Notes: generated by a model not told the origin, from the letters alone. DNA of 64,000 nt from Loktanella sp. SALINAS62 (GCF_018263905.1 NZ_JAAFZU010000030.1:1-64000), one strand, 5' to 3'. Counted from the stretch's first letter, positions 7,235-16,171 are shown. Translations and numbers: made by a program.

Positions 7235-8746
7235 ATGGCCAACCCGCTTTATGACGCATTGTTCGGCCGCCATGCAGGCAGGGACACACCGTTTCTGCAT
7301 GTCCCCGATGGCAGCACGATCACGCATGACGCATTTCTGCGGCTTGCCGCGCGCTATGCCCATGCGATCACGGACGCGGGCCTGCGCCCCGGCGACAGGC
7401 TGGCGGCACAGATCGACAAATCACCACATGCCTTGGCCGTTTATGCCGCATGTGCCCAGTCCGGCGTTGTCTTTTTGCCATTGAACACCGACTACACACC
7501 CGCAGAGCTGGATTATTTCATCGGCAATTCCGGTGCCCGGCTGGTGCTGGGCACCACCCGCGCGGCGGACGCGCTGACACCGATCGCAACCGCCCATGAC
7601 GCAACCTTGATGGCACTGGACGCGGATGGATCAGGCAATTTCGCCGCCGCCGCCGCCCACCGGCCCGAAAGCTTTCCCACGGCAAAACGCAGCGGCGACG
7701 ATCTGGCGGCGTTGCTTTACACCTCTGGCACGACGGGGCGATCCAAAGGCGCAATGCTGAGCCAGGACAACCTGTTGTCGAATGCCCGTACCCTGACGGA
7801 TTATTGGCGTTTTACGGCGGACGACGTGCTGCTGCATGCCCTGCCGATCTTTCACACGCACGGGCTGTTCGTCGCCACCAACATCACGCTGCTGGCGGGC
7901 GGCGCGATGATATTCTTGCCGGGGTTCGATCTGGACCGGATGATCGCTGAACTGCCGCGCGCCACGGCGCTGATGGGTGTTCCGACATTCTACACCCGGC
8001 TGCTGGATGATCCCCGGTTCGACGCGGATCTGGTGGCAAACATGCGGCTGTTCATTTCCGGCTCTGCCCCGTTGCTGACTGAGACGCACATGCATTTCGA
8101 ACGCCGCACCGGGCACCGGATTCTGGAACGCTACGGCATGACCGAAACCAACATGAACACATCCAACCCCTATGATGGCGAACGGCGGGCGGGCACCGTG
8201 GGGTTCCCCCTGCCTGACGTCGCGCTGAAAATCACCGATCCCGCAACGGGCCAAACGCTGCCGCAGGGTGACATTGGCCAGATCGAGGTGCGTGGCCCCA
8301 ATGTGTTCCAAGGCTACTGGCAAATGCCCGACAAGACGGCAGAGGAACTACGCCCCGACGGGTTTTTCATCACCGGCGATCTGGGGCAAATCGATGCCGA
8401 CGGCTATGTGACCATCGTGGGCCGCAACAAGGATCTGATCATTTCGGGGGGATACAACGTCTATCCCAAAGAGGTCGAACAGGAACTGGATGCCCAGCCC
8501 GGCGTCCTGGAAAGTGCCGTGATCGGCGTGCCGCACCCCGATCTGGGCGAAGCCGTCGTTGGCGTGCTGGTCGCGCAACCGGGTCAAACCCTTGACCCTG
8601 ACGCGATCCGTAATGCCATCGGGGACCGGCTGGCGCGTTACAAACACCCCAAGCGGTTGATCCCGGTGACAACGCTGCCGCGCAATACGATGGGCAAGGT
8701 GCAGAAAAACCTGCTGCGCACCCAACATGCAGATCTGTTCACCTGA
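7235..8746 (+). CDS. matB: Malonyl-CoA synthetase, MatB family
   Basis: 503 aa. ANL superfamily adenylate-forming enzyme with the phosphate-binding loop YTSGTTGRSKGAM (about residue 160), ERYGMTETNM (about 300), TGDLG (about 375) and the C-terminal lysine region PRNTMGKVQKNLL. The N-terminal MANPLYDALF opening is a hallmark of the roseobacter/Rhizobium MatB group, which converts malonate (or methylmalonate), ATP and CoA to the CoA ester. The start was chosen by that motif; an upstream in-frame start would add 35 atypical residues. It heads a run of four plus-strand genes with small gaps. No malonyl-CoA decarboxylase is adjacent, so the link to its neighbours is open. Confidence 0.85.
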   Translation: MANPLYDALFGRHAGRDTPFLHVPDGSTITHDAFLRLAARYAHAITDAGLRPGDRLAAQIDKSPHALAVYAACAQSGVVFLPLNTDYTPAELDYFIGNSGARLVLGTTRAADALTPIATAHDATLMALDADGSGNFAAAAAHRPESFPTAKRSGDDLAALLYTSGTTGRSKGAMLSQDNLLSNARTLTDYWRFTADDVLLHALPIFHTHGLFVATNITLLAGGAMIFLPGFDLDRMIAELPRATALMGVPTFYTRLLDDPRFDADLVANMRLFISGSAPLLTETHMHFERRTGHRILERYGMTETNMNTSNPYDGERRAGTVGFPLPDVALKITDPATGQTLPQGDIGQIEVRGPNVFQGYWQMPDKTAEELRPDGFFITGDLGQIDADGYVTIVGRNKDLIISGGYNVYPKEVEQELDAQPGVLESAVIGVPHPDLGEAVVGVLVAQPGQTLDPDAIRNAIGDRLARYKHPKRLIPVTTLPRNTMGKVQKNLLRTQHADLFT

Positions 8747-8781
8747 CGCCCCGCCCCGTCACCATATCAGGACATAATGCC

Positions 8782-9636
8782 ATGCTGGACCCGATCCGGG
8801 ACTGGGACGATGCCTTTGCCAATATGGCGCATATACCGGGGTCGGATCGTTTGCCCGACCAGTGGACACAGGCGGCAGCGGCCTACCGTGCCAGCGGCGT
8901 GCGGATCGATCAGGGTATCGCCTATGGCAATGCCGAACGCGCACGGCTTGATCTGATATGGCCTGATGGTCCGCCGCTAGGGTTGGCGGTGTTCGTGCAT
9001 GGCGGCTACTGGATGCAGACCGACCGGCAGACATGGACCCATCTGGCGGCAGGCGCCGTGGCGCGCGGCTGGGCAGTCTGCCTGCCCGGCTACACACTTG
9101 CCCCTGACATAGCCATCGCAGGCATCACGCAACAGATTGGTGCAGCGATTGCCTGTGCTGCCGGGATGGTCACAGGGCCATTGCGGCTGGCGGGGCATTC
9201 TGCAGGCGGCCATCTGGTGACACGGATGATCTGCGACGATACCCCGCTGCCGCGCGCCGTGCTTGACCGGATTGCCGGGGTCGTGTCGATCAGCGGCGTC
9301 CACGATCTGCGCGCCCTGTGCCACACGCGGATGAACACGACATTGAAGCTTGATCAGGCCACAGCACAGGCCGAAAGCCCCGTGCTGCACCGCCCGGCCC
9401 GCGCTGTGCCATTGACCTGCTGGGTCGGTGGCGGCGAGCGGCCAGAGTTCATCCGCCAGTCGCGCCTGCTGGCGGCGATCTGGAACGGGCTGGACCTGCC
9501 GACGGATTGTATTCTGGACGGCAACCACGATCATTTCAGCGTATTGGATGGTCTTTGCACCCCTGACAGCGCGCTGGTGCGCCGCTGGTTGGCCGACGAC
9601 ACAGCCCCCACAGATACGCGAAAGGACACCGCATGA
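8782..9636 (+). CDS. Alpha/beta hydrolase (kynurenine formamidase/esterase-like)
   Basis: 284 aa. Alpha/beta hydrolase with the HGGYW oxyanion motif (about residue 73), the nucleophile elbow GHSAGG (about 139), an Asp in the C-terminal part and a catalytic His in GNHDHFSV (about 250), so the triad looks complete. This pattern (HGGYW plus GHSAGGHL) is shared by kynurenine formamidases of the hormone-sensitive-lipase type and related small esterases. No signal peptide, so cytoplasmic. It overlaps the next gene by 4 bases. No tryptophan-degradation genes are adjacent, so the substrate cannot be named. Confidence 0.78.
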   Translation: MLDPIRDWDDAFANMAHIPGSDRLPDQWTQAAAAYRASGVRIDQGIAYGNAERARLDLIWPDGPPLGLAVFVHGGYWMQTDRQTWTHLAAGAVARGWAVCLPGYTLAPDIAIAGITQQIGAAIACAAGMVTGPLRLAGHSAGGHLVTRMICDDTPLPRAVLDRIAGVVSISGVHDLRALCHTRMNTTLKLDQATAQAESPVLHRPARAVPLTCWVGGGERPEFIRQSRLLAAIWNGLDLPTDCILDGNHDHFSVLDGLCTPDSALVRRWLADDTAPTDTRKDTA

Positions 9637-10061
9637 CGACATTCGACGAAGATCTGTTCCTGAAGGGTCTGGAACGGCGCAGGGCCACACTGGGGGCCGA
9701 CTATGTCGACCGCAATCTGGCGGCTGCCGATGATTTCACGCGCCCCTTTCAGGACGCGATGACCGCATGGTGCTGGGGGTTCGGCTGGGGCGACGACGTG
9801 ATCGACGCCAAAACCCGCAGCATGATGAACCTGTCGATGATCGGCGCATTGGGCAAGATGCACGAATGGGAACTGCACTGTCGGGGGGCCATCGCCAACG
9901 GCGTGACCCGTGACGAGCTGCGTGCGATCATCCACGTGATCGGCATCTATTGCGGCGTGCCGCAAGCGCTGGAATGTTTCCGCGCCGCCCGCCGCGTGCT
10001 GGACGACATCCCGGCCAGTGACGCGCCCACACAAACGCCGCCTGACGCAACGGCGGACTGA
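9633..10061 (+). CDS. Carboxymuconolactone decarboxylase family protein (PcaC-like)
   Basis: 142 aa, all-alpha CMD fold. The motif MMNLSMIGALGKMHEWELH followed by AIANGVTRDELRAIIHVIGIYCGVPQALE matches PcaC-type members rather than AhpD-type members, as no CxxC redox pair is present. True gamma-carboxymuconolactone decarboxylase acts in protocatechuate breakdown, but no other pca gene is visible here, so the enzyme probably acts on another lactone or keto acid. It starts within the end of the hydrolase gene (4-base overlap), suggesting the two work in one pathway. Confidence 0.75.
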   Translation: MTTFDEDLFLKGLERRRATLGADYVDRNLAAADDFTRPFQDAMTAWCWGFGWGDDVIDAKTRSMMNLSMIGALGKMHEWELHCRGAIANGVTRDELRAIIHVIGIYCGVPQALECFRAARRVLDDIPASDAPTQTPPDATAD

Positions 10062-10131
10062 ACCGCGATGCATTGCGCCCATGCCGCTTCTGCGGTTTGC
10101 TGACCGCAGGTTTCGGGGGGGCACTGCAGGC

Positions 10132-11160
10132 ATGACACAGGATACGCAAACGCTGGATCTAGATGCGGTCGAACGCTATCTGACAACGCATCTGCCCGGC
10201 TTTCAGGGGCCGGTGGCGGCTGAAAAGTTTCAGGTCGGCCAGTCCAATCCGACGTTTCGGCTGGATACGCCGAAACGGCGTTATGTGCTGCGGCGCAAAC
10301 CCCCCGGCGTCTTGCTGAAATCGGCCCATGCGGTTGATCGCGAATTCAGGGTGCAGCGCGCGCTGGCCGATACCGATGTGCCGGTCGCGCAGGTGCATCT
10401 TTTGTGTCAGGATCCCGCAATCATCGGGTCCGATTTCTATGTGATGGACCATGTGGATGGGCGGAATTTCAACGAACCGACGCTGGACGGACTGACGCCG
10501 CCCGACAGGCGGGCGCTGATGGACGACTGGAACCGCGTGCTGGCTGCCCTTCACAACGTGGATATCAACGTGGTCGGGCTGGGCGACTACGGCCCGCCGG
10601 GCAATTATCTGGAACGCCAGATCGGGCGCTGGACGCAGCAGTACAAGGCGGCGGAAACAACCCCGCTGCCCGCAATGGATGCGTTGATCGCCGCGATGGC
10701 GGACCATCGTCCCGCCGACGACGGCCAACGCACGCTGGTCCACGGGGATTACCGTATCGACAACATGATGTTTGAACGGGACGGCACCCGTTGTCTGGCC
10801 GTGCTGGACTGGGAGCTGTCGACGACCGGCCACCCCTATGCCGACCTTGCTGCCGTTCTGATGCAATGGCAGATGCCCCCCGGCCCCGATACGCGTGGCC
10901 TGATGGGGGTGGACCGGGGCGCGCTTGGCCTGCCGTCGGACGACGAATTTGTTGCGCGATACTGCGAAGGCCGCGGGATCGCACGCATCGACAATCTGGG
11001 GTTCTACGTCGCCTTTTGCTTTTTCCGGATGGCCGCGATCCTGCAGGGTGTGTTCCGCCGGTCGCTGGATGGCAACGCGTCCAACCCCGAAGGCGGGCGG
11101 CGGGCAGAGCAACTGGTTCCGCAATTTGCCAAAGGCGGGCTAGCCGCGCTGGAAACCTAA
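10132..11160 (+). CDS. Aminoglycoside-phosphotransferase-fold kinase, ACAD10/11-like
   Basis: 342 aa from the ATG that opens MTQDTQTLDL; a longer in-frame reading is possible but looks like non-coding sequence. The kinase fold shows the N-lobe motif YVLRRKPPG, the catalytic HGDYRIDNMM and the metal-binding DWELSTTGHPYADLA. This pattern is typical of APH-family proteins related to the kinase domain of ACAD10/ACAD11, which phosphorylate 4-hydroxy-acyl-CoA, and they are common in alphaproteobacterial fatty-acid clusters. With MatB nearby, an acyl-CoA or hydroxy-acid substrate is plausible. Its TAA stop overlaps the stop of the convergent histidine kinase gene by 4 bases. Confidence 0.75.
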   Translation: MTQDTQTLDLDAVERYLTTHLPGFQGPVAAEKFQVGQSNPTFRLDTPKRRYVLRRKPPGVLLKSAHAVDREFRVQRALADTDVPVAQVHLLCQDPAIIGSDFYVMDHVDGRNFNEPTLDGLTPPDRRALMDDWNRVLAALHNVDINVVGLGDYGPPGNYLERQIGRWTQQYKAAETTPLPAMDALIAAMADHRPADDGQRTLVHGDYRIDNMMFERDGTRCLAVLDWELSTTGHPYADLAAVLMQWQMPPGPDTRGLMGVDRGALGLPSDDEFVARYCEGRGIARIDNLGFYVAFCFFRMAAILQGVFRRSLDGNASNPEGGRRAEQLVPQFAKGGLAALET

Positions 11161-12497
11161 TCCTGCGTCGCGCCACGCGGCAAAACCACGCTCACTTGCA
11201 AACCGCCGGTCGCGCGGTTGGCCAGCGTCACGGTGCCGCCGTGGGACAGGATGATATTGCGCGCAATCGACAGGCCAAGACCCGCCCCGCCGGTATCTGC
11301 GCTGCGGCTGTCATCGCCCCGCACGAACGGATCGAACATCGCGTCCAGCCGGTCGGGTGCGATCCCCGGACCGTCATCCGTGATCGTGACCGTGACCAAT
11401 TGCGCTGACGCATCGATGGCCACCGCTGCCGATCCCGCATAGCGCAGCGCGTTGTCGATCAGGTTGCCCAACGCACGGCCCAGCGCCACGGGACGCCCGC
11501 GCACCCGCACCGGGCCGGACGTGGTCAGCGTTGCACCGCGTTCGTCGGTCAGGCGGGTCAGCAGCGCCGACAGGTCCAGTGTCACGGTCTGTTCCGCCTC
11601 TGCCGATCCTTTGGCAAAGGCGACAAGACCGTCGGCCATCACTGTCATGTCGTTGAGCGTGCGGATCATCGGGGCCGCGTCGACGGGGTCCAGCATTTCG
11701 GCCCTGATCCGCAGCGACGTAATGGGCGTGCGCAGGTCGTGCCCGACGGCCCCCATCGTGCGCATCCGTTCCGCGTCGAAACGCGCGATGCTGGACTGCA
11801 TCGCGTTAAAGGCCGCCGCGACCTGCCGCAACTCGCGCGCGCCCTGCTCTGGCACACGGGCGCTGCGGTCACCGCGCCCGGCGGCGCGTGTGGCCGCCGC
11901 CAGATGTGACAAGGGTCGCGTCAGTCGGCGCAGAAACAGCGCGCTGACCCCCAGCGTCGACACCAGCGACAGGCCCAGCAGCATAAAGAACATCCGGTCA
12001 TCGAACCCCGGCGATCCCGGTGGCACGTTGCGGGTCGCAAGGTTCATCCACTGCCCCCCGCCACCGCCCAGACGGATCGAAATTGCAATGGCACCACCAC
12101 GGCGGTGCATTCCGTCACGCCCGTCACGCCCCAGCGGCAGGATCGCGCCCCGCACATCACGGTCCGGCAACCGTTCCGACAACGCGCGGGTCAACGCCTG
12201 TGCCTGCGGTGCACGTGCCGCGATGTCACCGACCAGCGGGACAGGCGTGACGCTGACGCGTGAAAACCGGGTCGAGGCGTCGCTTGCGATTGTCATACGC
12301 GCGGCAGGTGGCACAGCCTCCAGTGCCGGAACCAGCGACAGGACGCGTTCGATTTCACGATCGACAATGGCTGCCCGGTCCATCTTGTCGCGGTCCATCG
12401 CCAGCAGGATCAATGCCGCGACATTGGCCGCGATCAGTGCTGTCGCCAGCAACAACAGAAACCGTCCCGCCAGACCGTCGGGGATCAGGCGCATCAT
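11157..12497 (-). CDS. Two-component sensor histidine kinase
   Basis: 446 aa from the first of two adjacent ATGs (12492-12497). The order is an N-terminal membrane segment (about residues 5-30), a periplasmic domain of about 140 residues, a second membrane segment (about 165-190), a HAMP linker, HisKA with phospho-acceptor His in VGHDLRTPITSLR, and HATPase_c with N box NLIDNALRYA, TDDGPGIA and GGAGLGLSIA. This is the EnvZ-like class. The sensor part includes a Gly/Arg/His-rich segment (GRDGRDGMHRRGGA). It overlaps the response regulator by 4 bases (ATGA). The ligand is unknown; the divergent EF-hand gene suggests a cation or envelope signal. Confidence 0.9.
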   Translation of the reverse strand: MMRLIPDGLAGRFLLLLATALIAANVAALILLAMDRDKMDRAAIVDREIERVLSLVPALEAVPPAARMTIASDASTRFSRVSVTPVPLVGDIAARAPQAQALTRALSERLPDRDVRGAILPLGRDGRDGMHRRGGAIAISIRLGGGGGQWMNLATRNVPPGSPGFDDRMFFMLLGLSLVSTLGVSALFLRRLTRPLSHLAAATRAAGRGDRSARVPEQGARELRQVAAAFNAMQSSIARFDAERMRTMGAVGHDLRTPITSLRIRAEMLDPVDAAPMIRTLNDMTVMADGLVAFAKGSAEAEQTVTLDLSALLTRLTDERGATLTTSGPVRVRGRPVALGRALGNLIDNALRYAGSAAVAIDASAQLVTVTITDDGPGIAPDRLDAMFDPFVRGDDSRSADTGGAGLGLSIARNIILSHGGTVTLANRATGGLQVSVVLPRGATQD

Positions 12498-13210
12498 ACG
12501 GTGTCCACCGTGGCCACCAGACGGTAACCGCCGCCCCATTCCGTGACGATCAACGCAGGACGCGCAGGGTCGTCTTCCAATTTGCGGCGCAGGCGGCTGA
12601 CAGCGTTGTCGATGGCGCGGTCATAGGCCTTTGTATCGCGGCCTGCGGTCAGGTCCAGCAGGCGCGACCGGTTCAGGACAGTGCCGGGATGATCCAGAAA
12701 GATGCCAAGCAACCGGTTTTCCCCCGATGTCAGACCAACGGCACGTCCGTCTTGATGGATTAGCGACAGTGCGCCGGGGTCGTGCACCCAGCCTGCGAAC
12801 CGCCGCCGGTCGGTGGGCACCGCGGGCGCGGGTTCCGGCACACGGCGCAGCACCGCGCGGATGCGCGCCAGCAGCTCGCGCGGGTTGAACGGCTTTGTCA
12901 TATAGTCGTCGGCGCCCATCTCCAGCCCGACAATCTGGTCGGTGCCATCGGCCATCGCGGTCAACAGGATGATCGGCGGCCCCTTATGTTCGACCAGCCA
13001 GCGGCACAGGCTTAGCCCGTCTTCGCCCGGCATCATGACGTCCAGCACCACCAGCGCGATCCGCGAGTCGTCCAGCACGCGGCGCGCGTCACCGGCATTT
13101 GCGGCCAGTTGCGTGCGAAATCCCTGTTTGCGCAGATATTGCCCCAGCGGCTCGCGGATATCGCGGGCATCGTCCACGATCAGGATCTGGGGCGTCTCTG
13201 CGTCGCGCAT
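12494..13210 (-). CDS. OmpR-family response regulator
   Basis: About 238 aa. The receiver domain has acidic residues DD in LIVDDARDIREP, phospho-acceptor Asp in VVLDVMMPGEDG and Lys in MTKPFNPRELLARI. It is followed by a winged-helix output domain (SGENRLLGIFLDHP through RAIDNAVSRLRRKLEDD to TEWGGGYRL). The start at 13210 is preferred because a GGA lies 8 nt upstream; an ATG 9 bases earlier is possible. First gene of the operon, followed at once by its kinase. It is divergent from the EF-hand gene, with a large inverted repeat between them, so it may control both directions. Confidence 0.9.
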   Translation of the reverse strand: MRDAETPQILIVDDARDIREPLGQYLRKQGFRTQLAANAGDARRVLDDSRIALVVLDVMMPGEDGLSLCRWLVEHKGPPIILLTAMADGTDQIVGLEMGADDYMTKPFNPRELLARIRAVLRRVPEPAPAVPTDRRRFAGWVHDPGALSLIHQDGRAVGLTSGENRLLGIFLDHPGTVLNRSRLLDLTAGRDTKAYDRAIDNAVSRLRRKLEDDPARPALIVTEWGGGYRLVATVDTV

Positions 13211-13305
13211 GGCTGTCATCCGGTCTGGGTTGCCCCGTGATAGCGGGCTTGGCATGTCCCGATCCAGTGCCGAGTCGATCATTTCGCACGAAGTTTGTCG
13301 CAAGA

Positions 13306-13362
13306 TGTGTCAGCGTCCGATGTTGTGACAATTGGCGACAAAGACACCGGCGCGCTGACACA
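13306..13362. promoter_or_regulatory. Inverted repeat in the divergent regulator/EF-hand region
   Basis: TGTGTCAGCG (13306-13315) and CGCTGACACA (13353-13362) form a perfect 10-base inverted repeat 37 bases apart. They lie in the 234-base gap between the response regulator gene and the EF-hand gene. The arms could bind two dimers of the response regulator, or mark the two promoters. Nothing else is recognisable in this gap. Confidence 0.45.
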
Positions 13363-13444
13363 CATCAATGGTCATGGGTCGGTAAATCAGGGTCAGCGCG
13401 GGACAGATCGTCCCGGCGGACATCGATCTTGAAAGGATCACGCG

Positions 13445-13963
13445 ATGACACACACAAAACTTTTGCCGATGACATTTCTTGCCGTGGCCCTGGCGGCGAG
13501 TGGCGCGATGGTCGCCACCGCACAGGAAACCACACCCGATAGCCAGAGTGTGCAGACCGCCCCCGCCGCTGATGGCGTTCGTCACGCACGCCATGGCGGC
13601 GGTGGCAAAGCGGGCCACCGTGGGCGCATGGGTGGCGGTCGCGGCATGATGGGCGAAATCCTGATGCAGGCCGACGCCAACAGCGACGGCACGCTGACCG
13701 TGGACGAATTGCAGGCGTTCCGGGCGGCGCGTGTCGATGCCGCCGACACATCGGGCGACGGTAACCTGAACCTTGAAGAATTTCAGTCGCTTTACGCAGA
13801 AATGATGCGCAGCCGGATGGTTGACATGTTTCAGGAACTGGACGCCGACGGCGACGGGTCCGTCACTGCAGAGGAAATGGACACGCGCATGAACCTGATG
13901 ACACGCCGGATGGATCGTGACGGTGACGGCACCATCGACATGGGGCGCCACAACGGCGGTTAA
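13445..13963 (+). CDS. Exported EF-hand calcium-binding protein
   Basis: 172 aa. A signal peptide covers about residues 1-27 (LLPMTFLAVALAASGAMVATAQ region), followed by a short His/Gly/Arg-rich stretch and then four EF-hand-like loops: DANSDGTLTVDE, DTSGDGNLNLEE, DADGDGSVTAEE and DRDGDGTIDMGR. The first three are full calcium-binding loops and the last is cut short by the C-terminus. It is periplasmic or secreted. It is divergent from an OmpR-type two-component system, an arrangement suggesting that its expression is set by that system. Role inferred: calcium buffering or envelope sensing. Confidence 0.85.
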   Translation: MTHTKLLPMTFLAVALAASGAMVATAQETTPDSQSVQTAPAADGVRHARHGGGGKAGHRGRMGGGRGMMGEILMQADANSDGTLTVDELQAFRAARVDAADTSGDGNLNLEEFQSLYAEMMRSRMVDMFQELDADGDGSVTAEEMDTRMNLMTRRMDRDGDGTIDMGRHNGG

Positions 13964-13972
13964 GTCTGTGCC

Positions 13973-13997
13973 GGGGCGGTGCCACGTGGCCCGCCCC
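13973..13997. terminator. GC-rich hairpin between convergent genes
   Basis: GGGGCGG (13973-13979) pairs with CCGCCCC (13991-13997), with a further inner GCC/GGC. It lies between the convergent ends of the EF-hand gene and gbpR. There is no T-run on either side, so it may be a weak or factor-assisted terminator serving both directions. Confidence 0.4.
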
Positions 13998-14005
13998 AAA
14001 CCGCG

Positions 14006-14920
14006 CTACAGACGGCGCAGCACCTCTTGCAGCAGGCGCTGTGCGATTGGTGTCAACGGACGGTCCGCAGTCTGCAAGACAAGGAACGGTGATACGGTGA
14101 TCTCCTCTGCCACCTCTATGATGCCCAGACCGGAATTGCCCTGTGATAGCATCTGCGCCACTTCTTCGGTTTGCGGTGCAATCGCGTGAGAACTGGTAAT
14201 CAGACTGAGCGCGACCAGCAGGGACGAGCTGTTGGTCACCCGGTCGGGCGTCGGCAGACCGCTTTCCAGAAAGCTGCGTTCCAATGCTGTACGGATCGGT
14301 GATCCCGGCTCTTGGATCACGAAATCATAAGCCAGTGTGTCGGCCAGACCGACCTTGCGCCCGGCCAGCGGGTGATCGCGCCCGGCCAACAGCAAAATAC
14401 GTTCCGTGCGGCCGGAATGGGCGTGCAGATTACGCGGGTCGCGGTCGGCCCCGATCCGGGCAAGGACAAAATCAAAACGGCCTTCTTCCAATCCGCGCAA
14501 CAGCACGACGGACGGCGCGACCTCGACCGTGGGCTGGATGTCGGGGGCGATATCACGCACCGCCAGCAATGCCGGCACCAACGCGCTGACCGCAGGCCCC
14601 GTGACAGAGCCCACCCGCACAGTCCCGGCCTGCCCGCCTTGCAGCTTTGCGATGTTGTCCGACAACGCATCGAATTCGGACAGGATCACGCGGGCATGGC
14701 GTAAAAACGCATCGCCCAAAGGCGTCGCCGACATGCCGCGCGGCAACCGTTCGAACAGCGCGCCACCAATTTCCGACTCGATATCGGCCAGCAGTCGGGA
14801 CGCGGCTGGCTGGGACATGGCGACGGTTTCTGCCGCCAGTTGCAGTTTGCCGGTATCCTGAATCGCGCGGATCAGACGCAAATGGGCGGGCTTCAAACGA
14901 CTGGCGAATTGGAATGACAT
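14006..14920 (-). CDS. gbpR: LysR-type regulator of sugar uptake, GbpR-like
   Basis: 304 aa. N-terminal winged helix (LRLIRAIQDTGKLQLAAETV then MSQPAASRLLADIE), followed by a LysR co-inducer domain. It is divergent from chvE-gguAB, which is the classic arrangement of GbpR, the regulator of the galactose/arabinose-binding protein ChvE in Agrobacterium and Azospirillum. It likely senses L-arabinose, D-galactose or a related sugar and activates the operon opposite. Candidate operators lie in the 126-base gap. The family identity is certain; the GbpR name rests on context plus the opening SFQFASRLKPAHLRL. Confidence 0.85.
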   Translation of the reverse strand: MSFQFASRLKPAHLRLIRAIQDTGKLQLAAETVAMSQPAASRLLADIESEIGGALFERLPRGMSATPLGDAFLRHARVILSEFDALSDNIAKLQGGQAGTVRVGSVTGPAVSALVPALLAVRDIAPDIQPTVEVAPSVVLLRGLEEGRFDFVLARIGADRDPRNLHAHSGRTERILLLAGRDHPLAGRKVGLADTLAYDFVIQEPGSPIRTALERSFLESGLPTPDRVTNSSSLLVALSLITSSHAIAPQTEEVAQMLSQGNSGLGIIEVAEEITVSPFLVLQTADRPLTPIAQRLLQEVLRRL

Positions 14921-14928
14921 ACCGGACC

Positions 14929-14987
14929 CATATCATAATCTATATGCTTGTCGCACAAAAACGAATTGGAATGGTATCACAATTGTG
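14929..14987. promoter_or_regulatory. Candidate GbpR operators upstream of chvE
   Basis: Two dyads lie in the gap between gbpR and chvE. CATAT-N8-ATATG (14929-14946) abuts the gbpR start and has the spacing of a LysR T-N11-A site. CACAATTGTG (14978-14987) is a perfect 10-base palindrome. Either could bind GbpR; the second is at about -60 from the chvE ATG. Confidence 0.45.
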
Positions 14988-15046
14988 CTTATCCCATCGG
15001 CAGTAATCTGCGGCGGGGAACGCCCAGATCCCGGGAGGAGAAAACG

Positions 15047-16102
15047 ATGACCCTGAAATCTATCCTTGTCAGCACGGCACTGGTATCGACCTTGGCCACC
15101 GGCGCGATTGCCGAAGGTCTGGTTGGCATCGCAATGCCCACCAAATCATCCGCGCGTTGGATTTCCGACGGCGAGTCGATGGTGCAGCAGTTCGAAGAAG
15201 CAGGCTACGACACCATTTTGCAGTATGCCGAAGACGACATTCCAAACCAGTTGGCCCAGATCGAAAACATGATCACCAACGGCGTTGACGTGCTGGTGGT
15301 TGCGGCCATCGATGGCACGACCCTGTCGAATGCGCTGGAAAACGCCAGCTTTGCCGGGATCGAAGTCATTGCCTATGACCGCCTGATCCGTGACAGCGAG
15401 CATGTCAGCTATTACGCGACGTTCGACAACTTCCAGGTTGGTGTGCAGCAGGCCGAAACGCTGGTGTCGGGTCTGGAAGAACGCTTTGCCGATGCCGAAA
15501 CGTGGAACGTTGAATTGTTCGGCGGTTCGCCCGACGACAACAACGCCTATTTCTTCTACGATGGTGCGATGTCGGTGCTGCAACCACTGATCGACGATGG
15601 CCGCGTCAACATCGTGTCGGGTCAGACCGGCATGGATACGGTTGGCACGCTGCGTTGGGACGGTGCTGTTGCCCAGTCCCGCATGGATAACCTGCTGTCC
15701 GCCCATTACACCGATGCACAGGTGCACGGTGTGCTGTCGCCCTACGATGGTCTGTCCATCGGTATCCTGTCTTCGCTCAAGGGTGTGGGTTACGGTTCCG
15801 GTGATACACCGATGCCGATCGTGACCGGCCAGGACGCAGAAGTCCCGTCGGTCAAATCGATCCTTGCTGATGAACAGTATTCGACGATCTTTAAGGACAC
15901 CCGCGAACTGGCCCGCGTCACCGTAGGCATGGTAAATGCCGTGCTGGAAGGTAGCGAGCCAGAGATCAACGACACCGAAACCTATGACAACGGCGTCAAG
16001 GTCGTCCCGGCCTATCTGCTGGAACCGCTGAAGGTCACGAAGGACAACTGGGAAGAGCGTCTGATCGACACCGGTTACTACACGATGGACCAGATCCAGT
16101 AA
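15047..16102 (+). CDS. chvE: Multiple-sugar-binding periplasmic protein ChvE
   Basis: 351 aa from an ATG preceded by a strong GGGAGGAG at about 7 nt. The signal peptide covers about residues 1-22 ([22 protein letters not shown]). The remainder is a type 1 periplasmic-binding fold: [19 protein letters not shown], then [15 protein letters not shown] and [12 protein letters not shown]. ChvE binds L-arabinose, D-galactose, D-glucose and others for the GguAB transporter, and in plant-associated bacteria it also signals to sensor kinases. Here it heads the L-arabinose operon. A strong hairpin pair follows, which probably raises its mRNA level over the downstream genes. Confidence 0.93.
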   Translation: MTLKSILVSTALVSTLATGAIAEGLVGIAMPTKSSARWISDGESMVQQFEEAGYDTILQYAEDDIPNQLAQIENMITNGVDVLVVAAIDGTTLSNALENASFAGIEVIAYDRLIRDSEHVSYYATFDNFQVGVQQAETLVSGLEERFADAETWNVELFGGSPDDNNAYFFYDGAMSVLQPLIDDGRVNIVSGQTGMDTVGTLRWDGAVAQSRMDNLLSAHYTDAQVHGVLSPYDGLSIGILSSLKGVGYGSGDTPMPIVTGQDAEVPSVKSILADEQYSTIFKDTRELARVTVGMVNAVLEGSEPEINDTETYDNGVKVVPAYLLEPLKVTKDNWEERLIDTGYYTMDQIQ

Positions 16103-16111
16103 AACATTGGC

Positions 16112-16171
16112 GCGGCGTCGTCTGACGCCGCCCACCGGCGGGCCGGTCCAACGTTTGGACAACGGCCCGCC
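16112..16171 (+). other. Two strong hairpins between chvE and gguA
   Basis: Hairpin 1: GCGGCGTC (16112-16119), loop GTCT, GACGCCGC (16124-16131). Hairpin 2: GGCGGGCCG (16137-16145) with CGGCCCGCC (16163-16171), and inside it GTCCAA/TTGGAC (16146-16151 and 16155-16160) separated by a 2-base bulge. No T-run follows. Such structures after a binding-protein gene typically protect its mRNA from 3' decay and give it excess over the transporter genes. Confidence 0.75.
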
